From assembly GCA_021160185.1 (NCBI GenBank), contig JAGHDA010000219.1, positions 1-7,375 of the forward strand: a DNA stretch of 7,375 nt, written 5' to 3'. Each line of letters begins with the position of its first letter. Within the stretch, counting starts at the first letter, position 1. This stretch comes from Verrucomicrobiota bacterium. Its GTDB lineage: Bacteria; Verrucomicrobiota; Verrucomicrobiia; Limisphaerales; CAZBKV01. Shown here piece after piece: positions 1 to 5,710 of this stretch. The notes beneath the pieces were generated by a model. It did no database searches and was not told the DNA's origin. It saw only the letters and a program-made list of their open reading frames with translations. The position numbers and the translations under genes are program-made.

Positions 1-822
1 CCGTTCCACAACGTAGGCATAGTGGCCCGACACCACCACGCCCTGGGCACGATAGCCGGTCTCGCAGACGCCGAACCGAACCGGGTTGGCCGGATCGCTC
101 ACGTCAATCACCTCGAGCCTTCCTCGCGATCCATCAAATTCGTCCCACCACTCTTCCGCCACATAGGCGTAGTGGCCCGACACCGCCACACCCACGGCAT
201 CGTCGCTGGTCTCACAGCTGCCGACCCGAACCGGGTGGGCCGGATCGCTCACGTCAATCACCTGCAAGCCGGCAGACAAAGACGCCACATAGGCGTAATC
301 GCCCGACACCGCCACGCTCCAGGCAGGGCCCCTCCGCCATTGGCCGACGAACTGCACGGGACTAAAGTACACTTTCAGTAAATACATCCCTCTGTCCGCG
401 CTCGAATAGTGTCGGACCCGCACGTAGTACGTCCCCGCAGTAACCCTTCGCTCGATGAGGAAGTTCCGGTCTTCGCCCGAATCGTCGTCGGTCGCCAGTT
501 CATCGCCGCTGCTGTCGAGCAAAGAACCGTAAGTGTCGGTCCCGCCGGTCGTGTATACGATCAGCATGCCGTTCTGCATGAGGTCGATCCGGAAGTAGTC
601 CTCGTCACCAGCTGACTCGATATTCCCGTCGATCGAACTGCCTGGCGTCACCACCGTGGCCGTGGCCGGACTGTCGCCATGGTCGTCGGCCGCCCAGGCC
701 GCGCACACCAGCGCGCTGGTGATCAGCGTGGCCAGCCACAAGGCCCGTGAACCGGCAAGGCTGAGCGATTGGCCGGCACAAACACGCCGGCGCCCGCGGA
801 AACACGTGTCCGTTGTTTTCAT
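1..822 (-). CDS. Secreted PPC-domain / LVIVD-repeat protein, 5' part (C-terminus beyond left edge)
   Basis: The minus strand is open for exactly 274 codons from the ATG at 822-820 to the left edge. Residues 1-45 form a signal peptide: an Arg-rich n-region, the hydrophobic stretch ALWLATLITSALVCAAW, and an AWA-type cleavage site. Residues about 46-152 match a bacterial pre-peptidase C-terminal (PPC) domain: DDHGDSPATA at the start, G.I....DEDYFRIDL, a D-rich TDDDSGED loop, and a TYYVRVRHYS strand. From about residue 163, LVIVD-type repeats follow (SVAVSGDYAYVA, GLQVIDVSDPAHPVRVGS; VAVSGHYAYVA, LEVIDVSDPANPVRFG; VVVSGHYAYV), units of about 42-50 residues expected to form propeller blades. The product should be exported; its ligand or activity cannot be told. 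No convincing Shine-Dalgarno precedes the ATG, so the start rests on the signal peptide. It lies downstream of a broken relative at 928-1230 on the same strand. The call is firm for architecture, not for function. Confidence 0.85.
   Translation of the reverse strand, partial: MKTTDTCFRGRRRVCAGQSLSLAGSRALWLATLITSALVCAAWAADDHGDSPATATVVTPGSSIDGNIESAGDEDYFRIDLMQNGMLIVYTTGGTDTYGSLLDSSGDELATDDDSGEDRNFLIERRVTAGTYYVRVRHYSSADRGMYLLKVYFSPVQFVGQWRRGPAWSVAVSGDYAYVASLSAGLQVIDVSDPAHPVRVGSCETSDDAVGVAVSGHYAYVAEEWWDEFDGSRGRLEVIDVSDPANPVRFGVCETGYRAQGVVVSGHYAYVVER
11..320. repeat. DNA-level tandem repeats inside the LVIVD gene
   Basis: Blocks of nearly identical DNA recur within the coding region. The segment beginning near 77 (ccgggttggccggatcgctc and onward to about 113) returns at about 227-263, 150 bp away, with very few changes. 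The segment reading taggcRtagtggcccgacac returns near 14, 164 and 290. These encode the SGHYAYV and VIDVSDP repeat cores. Identity at DNA level, beyond that needed for protein, suggests recent duplication or gene conversion of blades. They are coding repeats, not a CRISPR: there are no unique spacers of constant size. Confidence 0.7.
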
Positions 823-927
823 AGGCAAGAAGGGAGCTCTAGTTAACATCTATGGCATTGCTACCATCCCTGACCCGCCGGCGCAAGCTCAAACTCTCCC
901 CGCGCCCGGGCCGCCGATTTACCCCTC
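823..927. other. Intergenic gap between the LVIVD gene and the upstream LVIVD relic
   Basis: This 105 bp stretch lies between the stop (TAG) of the relic and the start of the intact LVIVD gene, both on the minus strand. It should contain the promoter or leader of the 822 gene if that gene is transcribed alone. I see no well-formed -35/-10 pair, no strong ribosome binding site and no hairpin with a T-tract in it. Confidence 0.4.
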
Positions 928-1230
928 CTACGGGAGCTGCACCGCCCGGTAGAACCGTTGTGCGGCGCCCTTCGCCGCCGGGTCCAGAATGCGCACTCGC
1001 CCGGAAACATTGGTCAGGGTCATCAACGTCTCCCAGGACCGCAAATCACGGAAAACCTCCACCCGATAGGTCCCCACAGTCGACGTCTCCAGCCAGGCCT
1101 CGAATCCTTCCGCCGTCAGCCTGAAGGGACTGTCGAAACGCGGCGGATCCACCCTGGACTCCGTGATCCAGAAGATTTTCAAGCCGTCAGCCGTCACGTA
1201 GGCACAGTGGCCCCACACCGCCACGCTGCT
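928..1230 (-). pseudogene. 3' remnant of a second LVIVD-type secreted protein gene
   Basis: About 100 codons survive, ending in TAG at 930-928. The N-terminal edge, SSVAVWGHCAYVTADGLKIF, is a degenerate LVIVD blade. At DNA level 1199-1229 closely matches 290-320 inside the neighbouring LVIVD gene. The rest (from about DSPFRLTAEGFEAWLE to AQRFYRAVQLP) looks like the short beta-rich C-terminal module that ends many verrucomicrobial secreted proteins (pattern: LE.S....Y.VE.F.DL..W..L.TLTN.SGRV...DP.A...QRFYRA). No start codon, signal peptide or N-terminal blades remain. The 5' side runs into transposase debris at about 1231-1237. A GTG at 1224 could technically start translation, but it would give a 98-residue protein without export signal, so I call it a relic. 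Confidence 0.65.
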
Positions 1231-1236
1231 CGGCAG

Positions 1237-1320
1237 AGCGAGGTCGAAACCGTCCGCCGCCTGGTCAAGGACGAGTTCTTCGATCGGGAGACTTTCACCA
1301 GCCCGGCCGATTTCTGGGCA
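1237..1320 (+). mobile_element. Transposase/integrase-core fragment (end of DDE domain), plus strand
   Basis: The plus frame encodes about 28 residues beginning SEVETVRRLVKDEFFDRETF and continuing to PADFWA. This resembles the region around the catalytic glutamate of an rve/DDE integrase-core transposase (typical pattern 'DVETVHRLVEDEFFD.E.F....DF.AK', followed by YFN..RP). Only this scrap is present: the expected YFNL-RP segment downstream is missing, and what lies upstream is the LVIVD relic on the other strand. It is distinct from the IS3-type fragment next to it, in both strand and sequence. Recognition is from memory of the family pattern and the piece is short, so confidence is moderate. 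Confidence 0.5.
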
Positions 1321-1330
1321 AGGTCGCGCG

Positions 1331-1588
1331 CTCCCGCAGATACACCTCCTCGTATTTCACGCTCCGCCACAGCCGCTCGACCATTACGTTGCCCAGCGCC
1401 CGGCCCCGGCCGTCCTGGCGGTCCCGCGCCCCGCTCGGCCGCGCGCCGCCAATCCATTCCTGGCTGCTGAACCCCGCGCCCTGGTCGGCGTTCATGATCT
1501 CCGGCGCCCGGCCTGCCGCCGTCAGGGCCGCCGGCAAACCGGCCAAAGCGGCCCTCACGGCAGTAATGCGCAAACTGGTCATCCTCAT
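1331..1588 (-). mobile_element. IS3-family transposase (OrfB) catalytic-core fragment
   Basis: The minus frame starting at 1588 reads a piece of an IS3-family rve domain. APEIMNADQGAGFSSQEW corresponds to the second catalytic Asp motif (NTDQGSQFTS). DGRGRALGNVMVERLWRSV plus KYEEVYLRE corresponds to the Glu motif (DGKGRALDNVFVERLWRSVKYEEVYL). The Asp (residue 35) and Glu (residue 71) are separated by exactly 35 residues, the canonical D-35-E spacing, so no indel has occurred between them. The first catalytic Asp is missing: an in-frame TAA lies just before the apparent start. The C-terminal end (the FYN..RPH..L segment) is replaced after YLRE by unrelated sequence ending at a stop near 1295. 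Terminal inverted repeats and orfA are not visible. It is a dead fragment. Confidence 0.8.
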
Positions 1589-1643
1589 GAATTATGCGCT
1601 CAGATATCCCAACCTGGCGCCGGCAAACTAAATACCGTTGCTG

Positions 1644-2861
1644 CTAATCGAGCGGGTCCGGGGCTTCCGGCCAGGGGGCAAGACGCGCCTTGATGCGCCG
1701 GGCGACGCCGTCGCGCAGCGCGCGCAGTTCGATTGTTTCGTTCGGCTTCTTCCGGCGCACCGCGTTGCGGAGCGCCTCCGCCGTGGGAACCGGCGCGCCG
1801 TCCACATGCGTGATAAAATCCCCCTCCTGAATGTCCGAATCCGCCGCCGGGCCGCCCGGCAGGACGCGCATCACGACCACTCCCTGCGCTGCAGCGCCCA
1901 CGAGCTTGCGATACTCCGGATAATCGCGGAGGGAACGGACTTCCACGCCAAGCCAGGGGCGCGCGACCTTGCCGAACCTGATGAGCTGCTCCGCCACGTC
2001 CTTGGCCAGGTTCGCCGGCACGGCGAAGCCGATCCCGGTGTTGGGGCCGCCCACCACGGTGTTGATGCCGATCACCTCGCCCTCGATGTTCACCAAGGGG
2101 CCGCCGCTGTTGCCCGGATTGATGTTGGCGTCGGTCTGGATGAAATCCTGATCCATCAGGCGGTCGGGGACGATGCGCGAGCGCCCCTTGGCGCTGACAT
2201 GTCCGAAGGTGACCGTGTAGTCCAACTCGAAAGGCGCGCCGATCGCGATGGCGAACTCGCCCACGCGGGTCTTGTCCGAATCGGCGAAACGAATCGTCGG
2301 CAACCCCCGGGCTTCGATCTTGAGCACAGCCAGGTCGGAGAAGCGGTCTACGCCATGAAGCCTGGCGGGAAACTCCCGTCCGTCAAAAAGGCGCACCCGG
2401 ATCTCTTGCGCCTCCCGCACTACATGCCGGTTGGAAAGGATATAGCCGTCTTCGCGGACAATGACGCCCGAGCCTTGGCCGACGCGGACGCGCTTGGAGG
2501 GAGGCGGGCCTTGTTCCAAGACTTTTCGCAGCTTTTCGCGAGCTTCGGGCGGAAAGCTGTCCCACACCTTCGGATCGATCTTCGGCGGCGTTTCCCGCCG
2601 AAAGACGGCAACGACCACGACAGCCGGGGAAACCCTGCGCGCCGTTTCCACGAAGGCCTCGTTCAAGGCGCGGGCCACCGCCATCGGCTCCAACCGCGCC
2701 GGGCTTCCGCCTTCAGAAACGCGGCCGCCGGCGCCGCCCGCAGCGCGCGTCGCGACTGCCGCCAGGCATAAAAACGCGCTGAGAAGCCGCGCCCCCCGCC
2801 CTGCGCTAAGACCCCGACGAGGCAAGGGGAGCCGGGGGCGATCTTCGCAGCGATTCCTCAA
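1644..2861 (-). CDS. HtrA/Deg-family trypsin-like serine protease with one PDZ domain
   Basis: A 405-residue envelope serine protease (peptidase S1C, DegP/DegS/HtrA group), expected to degrade or regulate misfolded exported proteins. A basic start and hydrophobic residues about 26-40 (LLSAFLCLAAVATRAAGG) suggest a signal peptide or anchor. The protease domain spans about 72-295. The triad is visible: H146 in SNRHVV, D176 in FSDLAVLKI, S252 in NPGNSGGPL; an acidic/basic linker (about 94-124) precedes it, as in Deg proteins. One PDZ domain follows from WLGVEV (303) to about 392, with the GPAADSDIQEGDFI core; a second PDZ is absent, so the layout is DegS/HtrA-like rather than DegP-like. The start is TTG at 2861, overlapping the pepP-like stop by 4 nt (TTGA), with GGAG 6 nt upstream. 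Translational coupling to the aminopeptidase gene is therefore likely. No terminator is evident after the TAG at 1644. Confidence 0.95.
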   Translation of the reverse strand: MRNRCEDRPRLPLPRRGLSAGRGARLLSAFLCLAAVATRAAGGAGGRVSEGGSPARLEPMAVARALNEAFVETARRVSPAVVVVAVFRRETPPKIDPKVWDSFPPEAREKLRKVLEQGPPPSKRVRVGQGSGVIVREDGYILSNRHVVREAQEIRVRLFDGREFPARLHGVDRFSDLAVLKIEARGLPTIRFADSDKTRVGEFAIAIGAPFELDYTVTFGHVSAKGRSRIVPDRLMDQDFIQTDANINPGNSGGPLVNIEGEVIGINTVVGGPNTGIGFAVPANLAKDVAEQLIRFGKVARPWLGVEVRSLRDYPEYRKLVGAAAQGVVVMRVLPGGPAADSDIQEGDFITHVDGAPVPTAEALRNAVRRKKPNETIELRALRDGVARRIKARLAPWPEAPDPLD

Positions 2862-4159
2862 GCTTCTCTCCTTGCCTCGGCCATCAACGTTTCGATCTCC
2901 TCAGGCTCCACCGGGATGTCCGCCATCAAATCCACCGGGCCTTCCTCGGTGAGGAGCACGTCGTTCTCCAGCCGCACCCCGAAGCCTTCCTCGGGAATAT
3001 AAATCCCCGGCTCGACGGTGAGCGTCCATCCCGGAGCGAACGGCTCGCGCAGGGAGCCCACATCGTGCACGTCCAGCCCCAGCGGATGGCCCAGGCCGTG
3101 CATGAAGTATTTCTTGGCCGCGGCGCGGCGCGCCTCCTCGTTGCGGCCCTCCTGTGGGCGGAGCAGGCCGAGCCGAACCAGCTCCTCGAACATGAGCAGT
3201 TCGGCTTCCTTTTGCCACTCGCGGTGAAGCTTGCCCGGGACGGCGGCGCGGATCATCGCCCGCATCACGCGGAGAACGGCTTCGTACACCGCCCGTTGGC
3301 GGCGGGTGAAGCGGCCGCTGACCGGGACGGTGCGGGTCAGATCCGCGCTGTAATTCGCGTAGGCCGCCCCCACGTCCAGGAGCACGAGCTGGCCGGGCAG
3401 GCAAGGCTGGTCGTTCTGCATGTAATGCAAGGCGCAAGCGTTGGGCCCGGCGGCCACGATGGGCGGATAAGCGAAGCGCGCGCCCCGGCGCGTGAACTCG
3501 TAGGCGTATTCGGCCTCGATCTCCATCTCGTTCATGCCCGGCCGCAAGACCCCAAGAACCCGCAGAAAGCCTTCCCGGGTGATCCGACACGCCTCGCGGA
3601 GAAGCTCCACTTCGATCGGATCCTTCACCACGCGGAGCCGATGCATCAACGGCGCGAGCCGCCGGTATTGGTGCAGAGGGTAGCGCTCCCGACACCAGCG
3701 GACGAACCGCGCGTCGCGGGTTTCCACTTCAATCACGGCGCGCGGGTGCTCGTTGGCGTTCAGATACACATTTTCCGCCTCGCACATCCGCCGGTGGAAG
3801 GTCTGGGCAAATTCGCTCAGCCAGCGCACTTCCTGGATCCCGGAGATTTCGCGGGCTTCTTCCTTCGAAAGCTTATGGCCTTCCCAAAGTTCCAGGCGTT
3901 TGTTCGGCTCGCGCAGGAAGAGGATTTCGCGCTCCTTCTCGTTGGACGCGTCCGGCGCCAACAGGAGGATCGTCTCTTCCTGTTCGACGCCCGTGAGGTA
4001 AAAAAGGTCCGAGTTGGGACGCATCAGGAAGGTCCCGTCCGCGTTGGTGGGCATCAGGTCGTTGGCGTTGACCACCGCCACCGAATCAGGGGCAAGCAGC
4101 TTGCGCAGGCGGTCGCGGTTCCTCACAAACAATCGGGCGTCGATCTTTCGGTATCGCAT
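2858..4159 (-). CDS. pepP: Xaa-Pro aminopeptidase (M24B, aminopeptidase P)
   Basis: A 433-residue dimetal peptidase that removes an N-terminal residue preceding proline, acting in cytoplasmic peptide turnover. The N-terminal AMP_N-type domain covers about 5-140 (MRPNSDLFYLTG is diagnostic). The creatinase/'pita-bread' catalytic domain covers about 180-415. The five metal ligands are recognisable: D262 in LLDVGA, D273 in SADLTRT, H354 in MHGLGHPLG, E383 in TVEPGIY and E398 in RLEND. Conserved substrate-pocket histidines occur at H245 (ALHYMQND) and H365 (DVHDVG). Length fits E. coli PepP (about 440). The frame stays open to an ATG at 4375, but those 72 extra residues are Arg/Pro-rich low-complexity with no homology; the ATG at 4159 gives the normal N-terminus and has AAAGGAGG upstream. 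It is the first gene of a two-gene unit with the HtrA-like protease. The symbol is by family; paralogue identity is not proven. Confidence 0.95.
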   Translation of the reverse strand: MRYRKIDARLFVRNRDRLRKLLAPDSVAVVNANDLMPTNADGTFLMRPNSDLFYLTGVEQEETILLLAPDASNEKEREILFLREPNKRLELWEGHKLSKEEAREISGIQEVRWLSEFAQTFHRRMCEAENVYLNANEHPRAVIEVETRDARFVRWCRERYPLHQYRRLAPLMHRLRVVKDPIEVELLREACRITREGFLRVLGVLRPGMNEMEIEAEYAYEFTRRGARFAYPPIVAAGPNACALHYMQNDQPCLPGQLVLLDVGAAYANYSADLTRTVPVSGRFTRRQRAVYEAVLRVMRAMIRAAVPGKLHREWQKEAELLMFEELVRLGLLRPQEGRNEEARRAAAKKYFMHGLGHPLGLDVHDVGSLREPFAPGWTLTVEPGIYIPEEGFGVRLENDVLLTEEGPVDLMADIPVEPEEIETLMAEARREA

Positions 4160-4179
4160 CTCCTTTCCGGTCCTCCTTT
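4160..4179 (-). promoter_or_regulatory. Double Shine-Dalgarno upstream of the aminopeptidase start
   Basis: On the minus strand the sequence AAAGGAGGA (4179-4171) is followed by a second AAAGGAG (4166-4160) that abuts the ATG at 4159. The first lies 12 nt from the ATG, slightly long but usable; the second is too close to serve this ATG. Their presence decides the start at 4159 against the ATG at 4375. Confidence 0.6.
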
Positions 4180-4351
4180 CCGGGCGCATTCTCGCCGCCC
4201 GCCGCCCGCTTGGCCAGCTTGTTGAACTGCGCCTGCGTCTTTTTCCGGGAGGACCGGCGGCAAGCGGGCCGAGGCAAGCGGCGGCTCGGCGGACGAGGAC
4301 GTCGAAGAAGCCGTCCCCTGCGATCTGAAGCGCGAACGGCGAAGGAAGGGA

Positions 4352-4380
4352 TTGCCTGAGCGCGGCGATCGGCATAGTCT
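4352..4380 (+). promoter_or_regulatory. Candidate sigma-70-like promoter for the DUF1080 gene, possibly leaderless
   Basis: TTGCCT (4352-4357) is followed after 17 nt by TAGTCT (4375-4380). The hexamers match the consensus in 4/6 and 3/6 positions, so this is weak on its own. The -10 ends 6 nt before the ATG at 4387, so initiation at the usual distance would fall on or next to the start codon. That fits with the lack of any Shine-Dalgarno before this gene. Speculative. Confidence 0.25.
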
Positions 4381-4386
4381 TAGCGC

Positions 4387-5571
4387 ATGAAATGCAATCG
4401 TCTTGCCGCTCTGGCCGCAGTCGGCGCGAGCCTGGCTATGAGTTCGCTCCTGGCTGCGGGCAAACCCAACACCCTCACTCCGCGTCAGATCGAGGACGGC
4501 TGGATTCTCCTCTTCGACGGAGAAACCGCTTTCGGTTGGCAGAACGCCAAAAGTTCCGGCTGGACCGTGGAAAACGGCTGTCTGACATGCCGCGCTCCCG
4601 GCGCCGGGCGCCTGCTGCGGACCACGACCGAGTTTGCGGACTTCGAGCTGGAGCTGGAGGTCCAGGCTCAAGGCGGGGCGACGGCGGCGGTGTTCGTTCG
4701 CTGTCCCGGCGAAGCGTCTCCGGGCGAGGACAACAGCTACGAAGCCGTGCTGGCGGGCAAGGACGCAGGCTGGTCGGCCGGCGACATCAGAGCCGTGGCG
4801 CGGGCCACGACGAAGCCAGCCGGCAAGGGCTGGCGGCGGTTCACAATCATCGCCCGCGGCGGCGCCTTGTTGCTCGAACAGAACGCCGGGGTCCTTTCCG
4901 GGGCGGTGAATCTGCCGATCCGGCGGGGGCGTCTGGCCCTCTGGGCGAAGGGCGCGGGCCAGGTGCGCGTGCGCAACGTGCGGCTCCGCCCCTTGGGGCT
5001 TCAAAGCATCTTCAACGGGAAAGACCTTTCCGGCTGGCGGGTCCTGCCCGGCCACAAGTCGGTTTATTCGGTCACGCCCGATGGTTGGCTGAACGTCCGG
5101 AACGGCTCGGGCGATCTCCAGACGGAGAAAACCTACGGCGACTTCGTGTTGCAACTGGACATCATCTCCAACGGCGACCACCTCAACAGCGGCGTCTTTT
5201 TCCGCGCGATCCCCGGCAAGTTCTGGAGCGGCTACGAAAGCCAAATCCGCAATCAATGGCGGGACGGGGACCGCACTAAGCCGGTGGACTACGGCACCGG
5301 AGGGATCTACAACCGCCAGCCCGCGCGAAAGGTCGTCTCCAGCGACTACAAATGGTTCACCAAAACCATCATCGCCCACGGGCGGCACATCGCTGTGTGG
5401 GTGGACGGCTGCCAGGTGAGCGACTGGACCGACCCGCGCCCGCCGAATGAAAACGCCCGCGTCGGCTACCGGGCCAAGCCGGGCGTGATCAGCCTGCAGG
5501 GACACGATCCGACCACCAACCTTTCGTTCCGCAACATCCGCGTGATGGAATACCCGCCGGCGCAACCGTAA
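4387..5571 (+). CDS. Secreted protein with two DUF1080 (3-keto-disaccharide hydrolase family) domains
   Basis: A 394-residue protein of two tandem jelly-roll domains of the family Pfam now calls 3-keto-disaccharide hydrolase (DUF1080, concanavalin-like fold), whose characterised members cleave 3-keto-glycosides. Residues 1-25 are a clear signal peptide (MKCNRLAALAAVGASLA, LLAAG), so it acts outside the cytoplasm. Domain 1 (about 36-202) opens with LLFDGETAFGW. Domain 2 (about 205-388) opens with SIFNGKDLSGW and keeps the family hallmarks: DFVLQLDIISNGDHLNSGVF, the YESQI strand, GTGGIYN, HIAVWVDG, and GVISLQGH near the end. Domain 1 is divergent: SYEAVLAGKD replaces the YE.QI.D region and GRLALWAKG replaces G.I.LQ.H, so it may be non-catalytic or a binding domain. 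No Shine-Dalgarno precedes the ATG; the start is chosen for the signal peptide. It is followed by a strong hairpin, then the GH116 gene on the same strand. Substrate unknown. Confidence 0.9.
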   Translation: MKCNRLAALAAVGASLAMSSLLAAGKPNTLTPRQIEDGWILLFDGETAFGWQNAKSSGWTVENGCLTCRAPGAGRLLRTTTEFADFELELEVQAQGGATAAVFVRCPGEASPGEDNSYEAVLAGKDAGWSAGDIRAVARATTKPAGKGWRRFTIIARGGALLLEQNAGVLSGAVNLPIRRGRLALWAKGAGQVRVRNVRLRPLGLQSIFNGKDLSGWRVLPGHKSVYSVTPDGWLNVRNGSGDLQTEKTYGDFVLQLDIISNGDHLNSGVFFRAIPGKFWSGYESQIRNQWRDGDRTKPVDYGTGGIYNRQPARKVVSSDYKWFTKTIIAHGRHIAVWVDGCQVSDWTDPRPPNENARVGYRAKPGVISLQGHDPTTNLSFRNIRVMEYPPAQP

Positions 5572-5586
5572 CCGCCTAGCTGGAAA

Positions 5587-5621
5587 CGGCCGCCCCGGTC
5601 CGGCGCGGGCCGGGGCGGCCG
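5587..5621. terminator. GC-rich perfect hairpin after the DUF1080 gene
   Basis: Arms CGGCCGCCCCGG (5587-5598) and CCGGGGCGGCCG (5610-5621) pair over 12 bp without mismatch. Three more pairs (one G-U) can close inside, leaving a 5-nt loop. It starts 15 nt after the stop of the DUF1080 gene and lies 89 nt before the next gene. No U-tract follows on either strand, so it is not a canonical intrinsic terminator. It may be a terminator of the tract-less kind, a 3'-end stabiliser, or a partial attenuator between the two plus-strand genes. Confidence 0.5.
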
Positions 5622-5695
5622 CGCCGAGAAACAAGGAGCCGAACGCGGGGCAAGCGGGGCTGAGACAATCAGGCTGTCCCCGATTCCTAAACGAG

Positions 5696-5701
5696 AAGGA
5701 G
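5696..5701 (+). promoter_or_regulatory. Shine-Dalgarno of the GH116-type gene
   Basis: AAGGAG lies 9 nt before the ATG at 5711. It fixes the start of the right-hand gene; the next in-frame Met codon is downstream of the Tat motif and would lose the export signal. Between the hairpin at 5587-5621 and this site I see no clear promoter. Confidence 0.7.
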
Positions 5702-5710
5702 CGTTTTACG

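Larger units (their letters stand above)
4160..4386. other. Divergent intergenic region between the aminopeptidase and DUF1080 genes
   Basis: These 227 bp separate two genes transcribed away from each other and must hold promoters for both. The region is very GC-rich. Minus-strand reading frames remain open through it (including an in-frame extension of the aminopeptidase), but their composition is Arg/Pro/Ala-rich and I assign no gene. No tRNA-like or riboswitch-like structure was recognised. A weak candidate promoter for the plus-strand gene is listed separately. Confidence 0.5.

Noticed and set aside
11..320. CRISPR-like regularly spaced repeats
   Set aside because: The intervals differ (about 126 and 150 bp), the intervening DNA is also similar, and everything lies in one open coding frame.
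22..381. Plus-strand frame with apparent repeats (HHHALG, GRIAHVNHL)
   Set aside because: The repeats are the reverse complement of LVIVD blades; the minus frame gives signal peptide, PPC domain and blades.
1231..1330. Continuation of the LVIVD relic frame upstream on the minus strand
   Set aside because: The frame is open but shows no blade motif, and the opposite strand fits a transposase core better, so the relic is ended near 1230.
1638..2771. 377-codon plus-strand frame opposite the HtrA-like gene
   Set aside because: Protease catalytic motifs are intact on the minus strand; the plus frame is His/Arg/Asp-rich with no family features.
3065..4225. 386-codon plus-strand frame opposite the aminopeptidase gene
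   Set aside because: All five metal ligands are encoded on the minus strand; the plus frame is a shadow.
4160..4375. 72-residue N-terminal extension of the aminopeptidase
   Set aside because: It has low-complexity Arg/Pro/Ala composition and no homology to the family; the ATG at 4159 gives the normal length and has Shine-Dalgarno sequences directly upstream.
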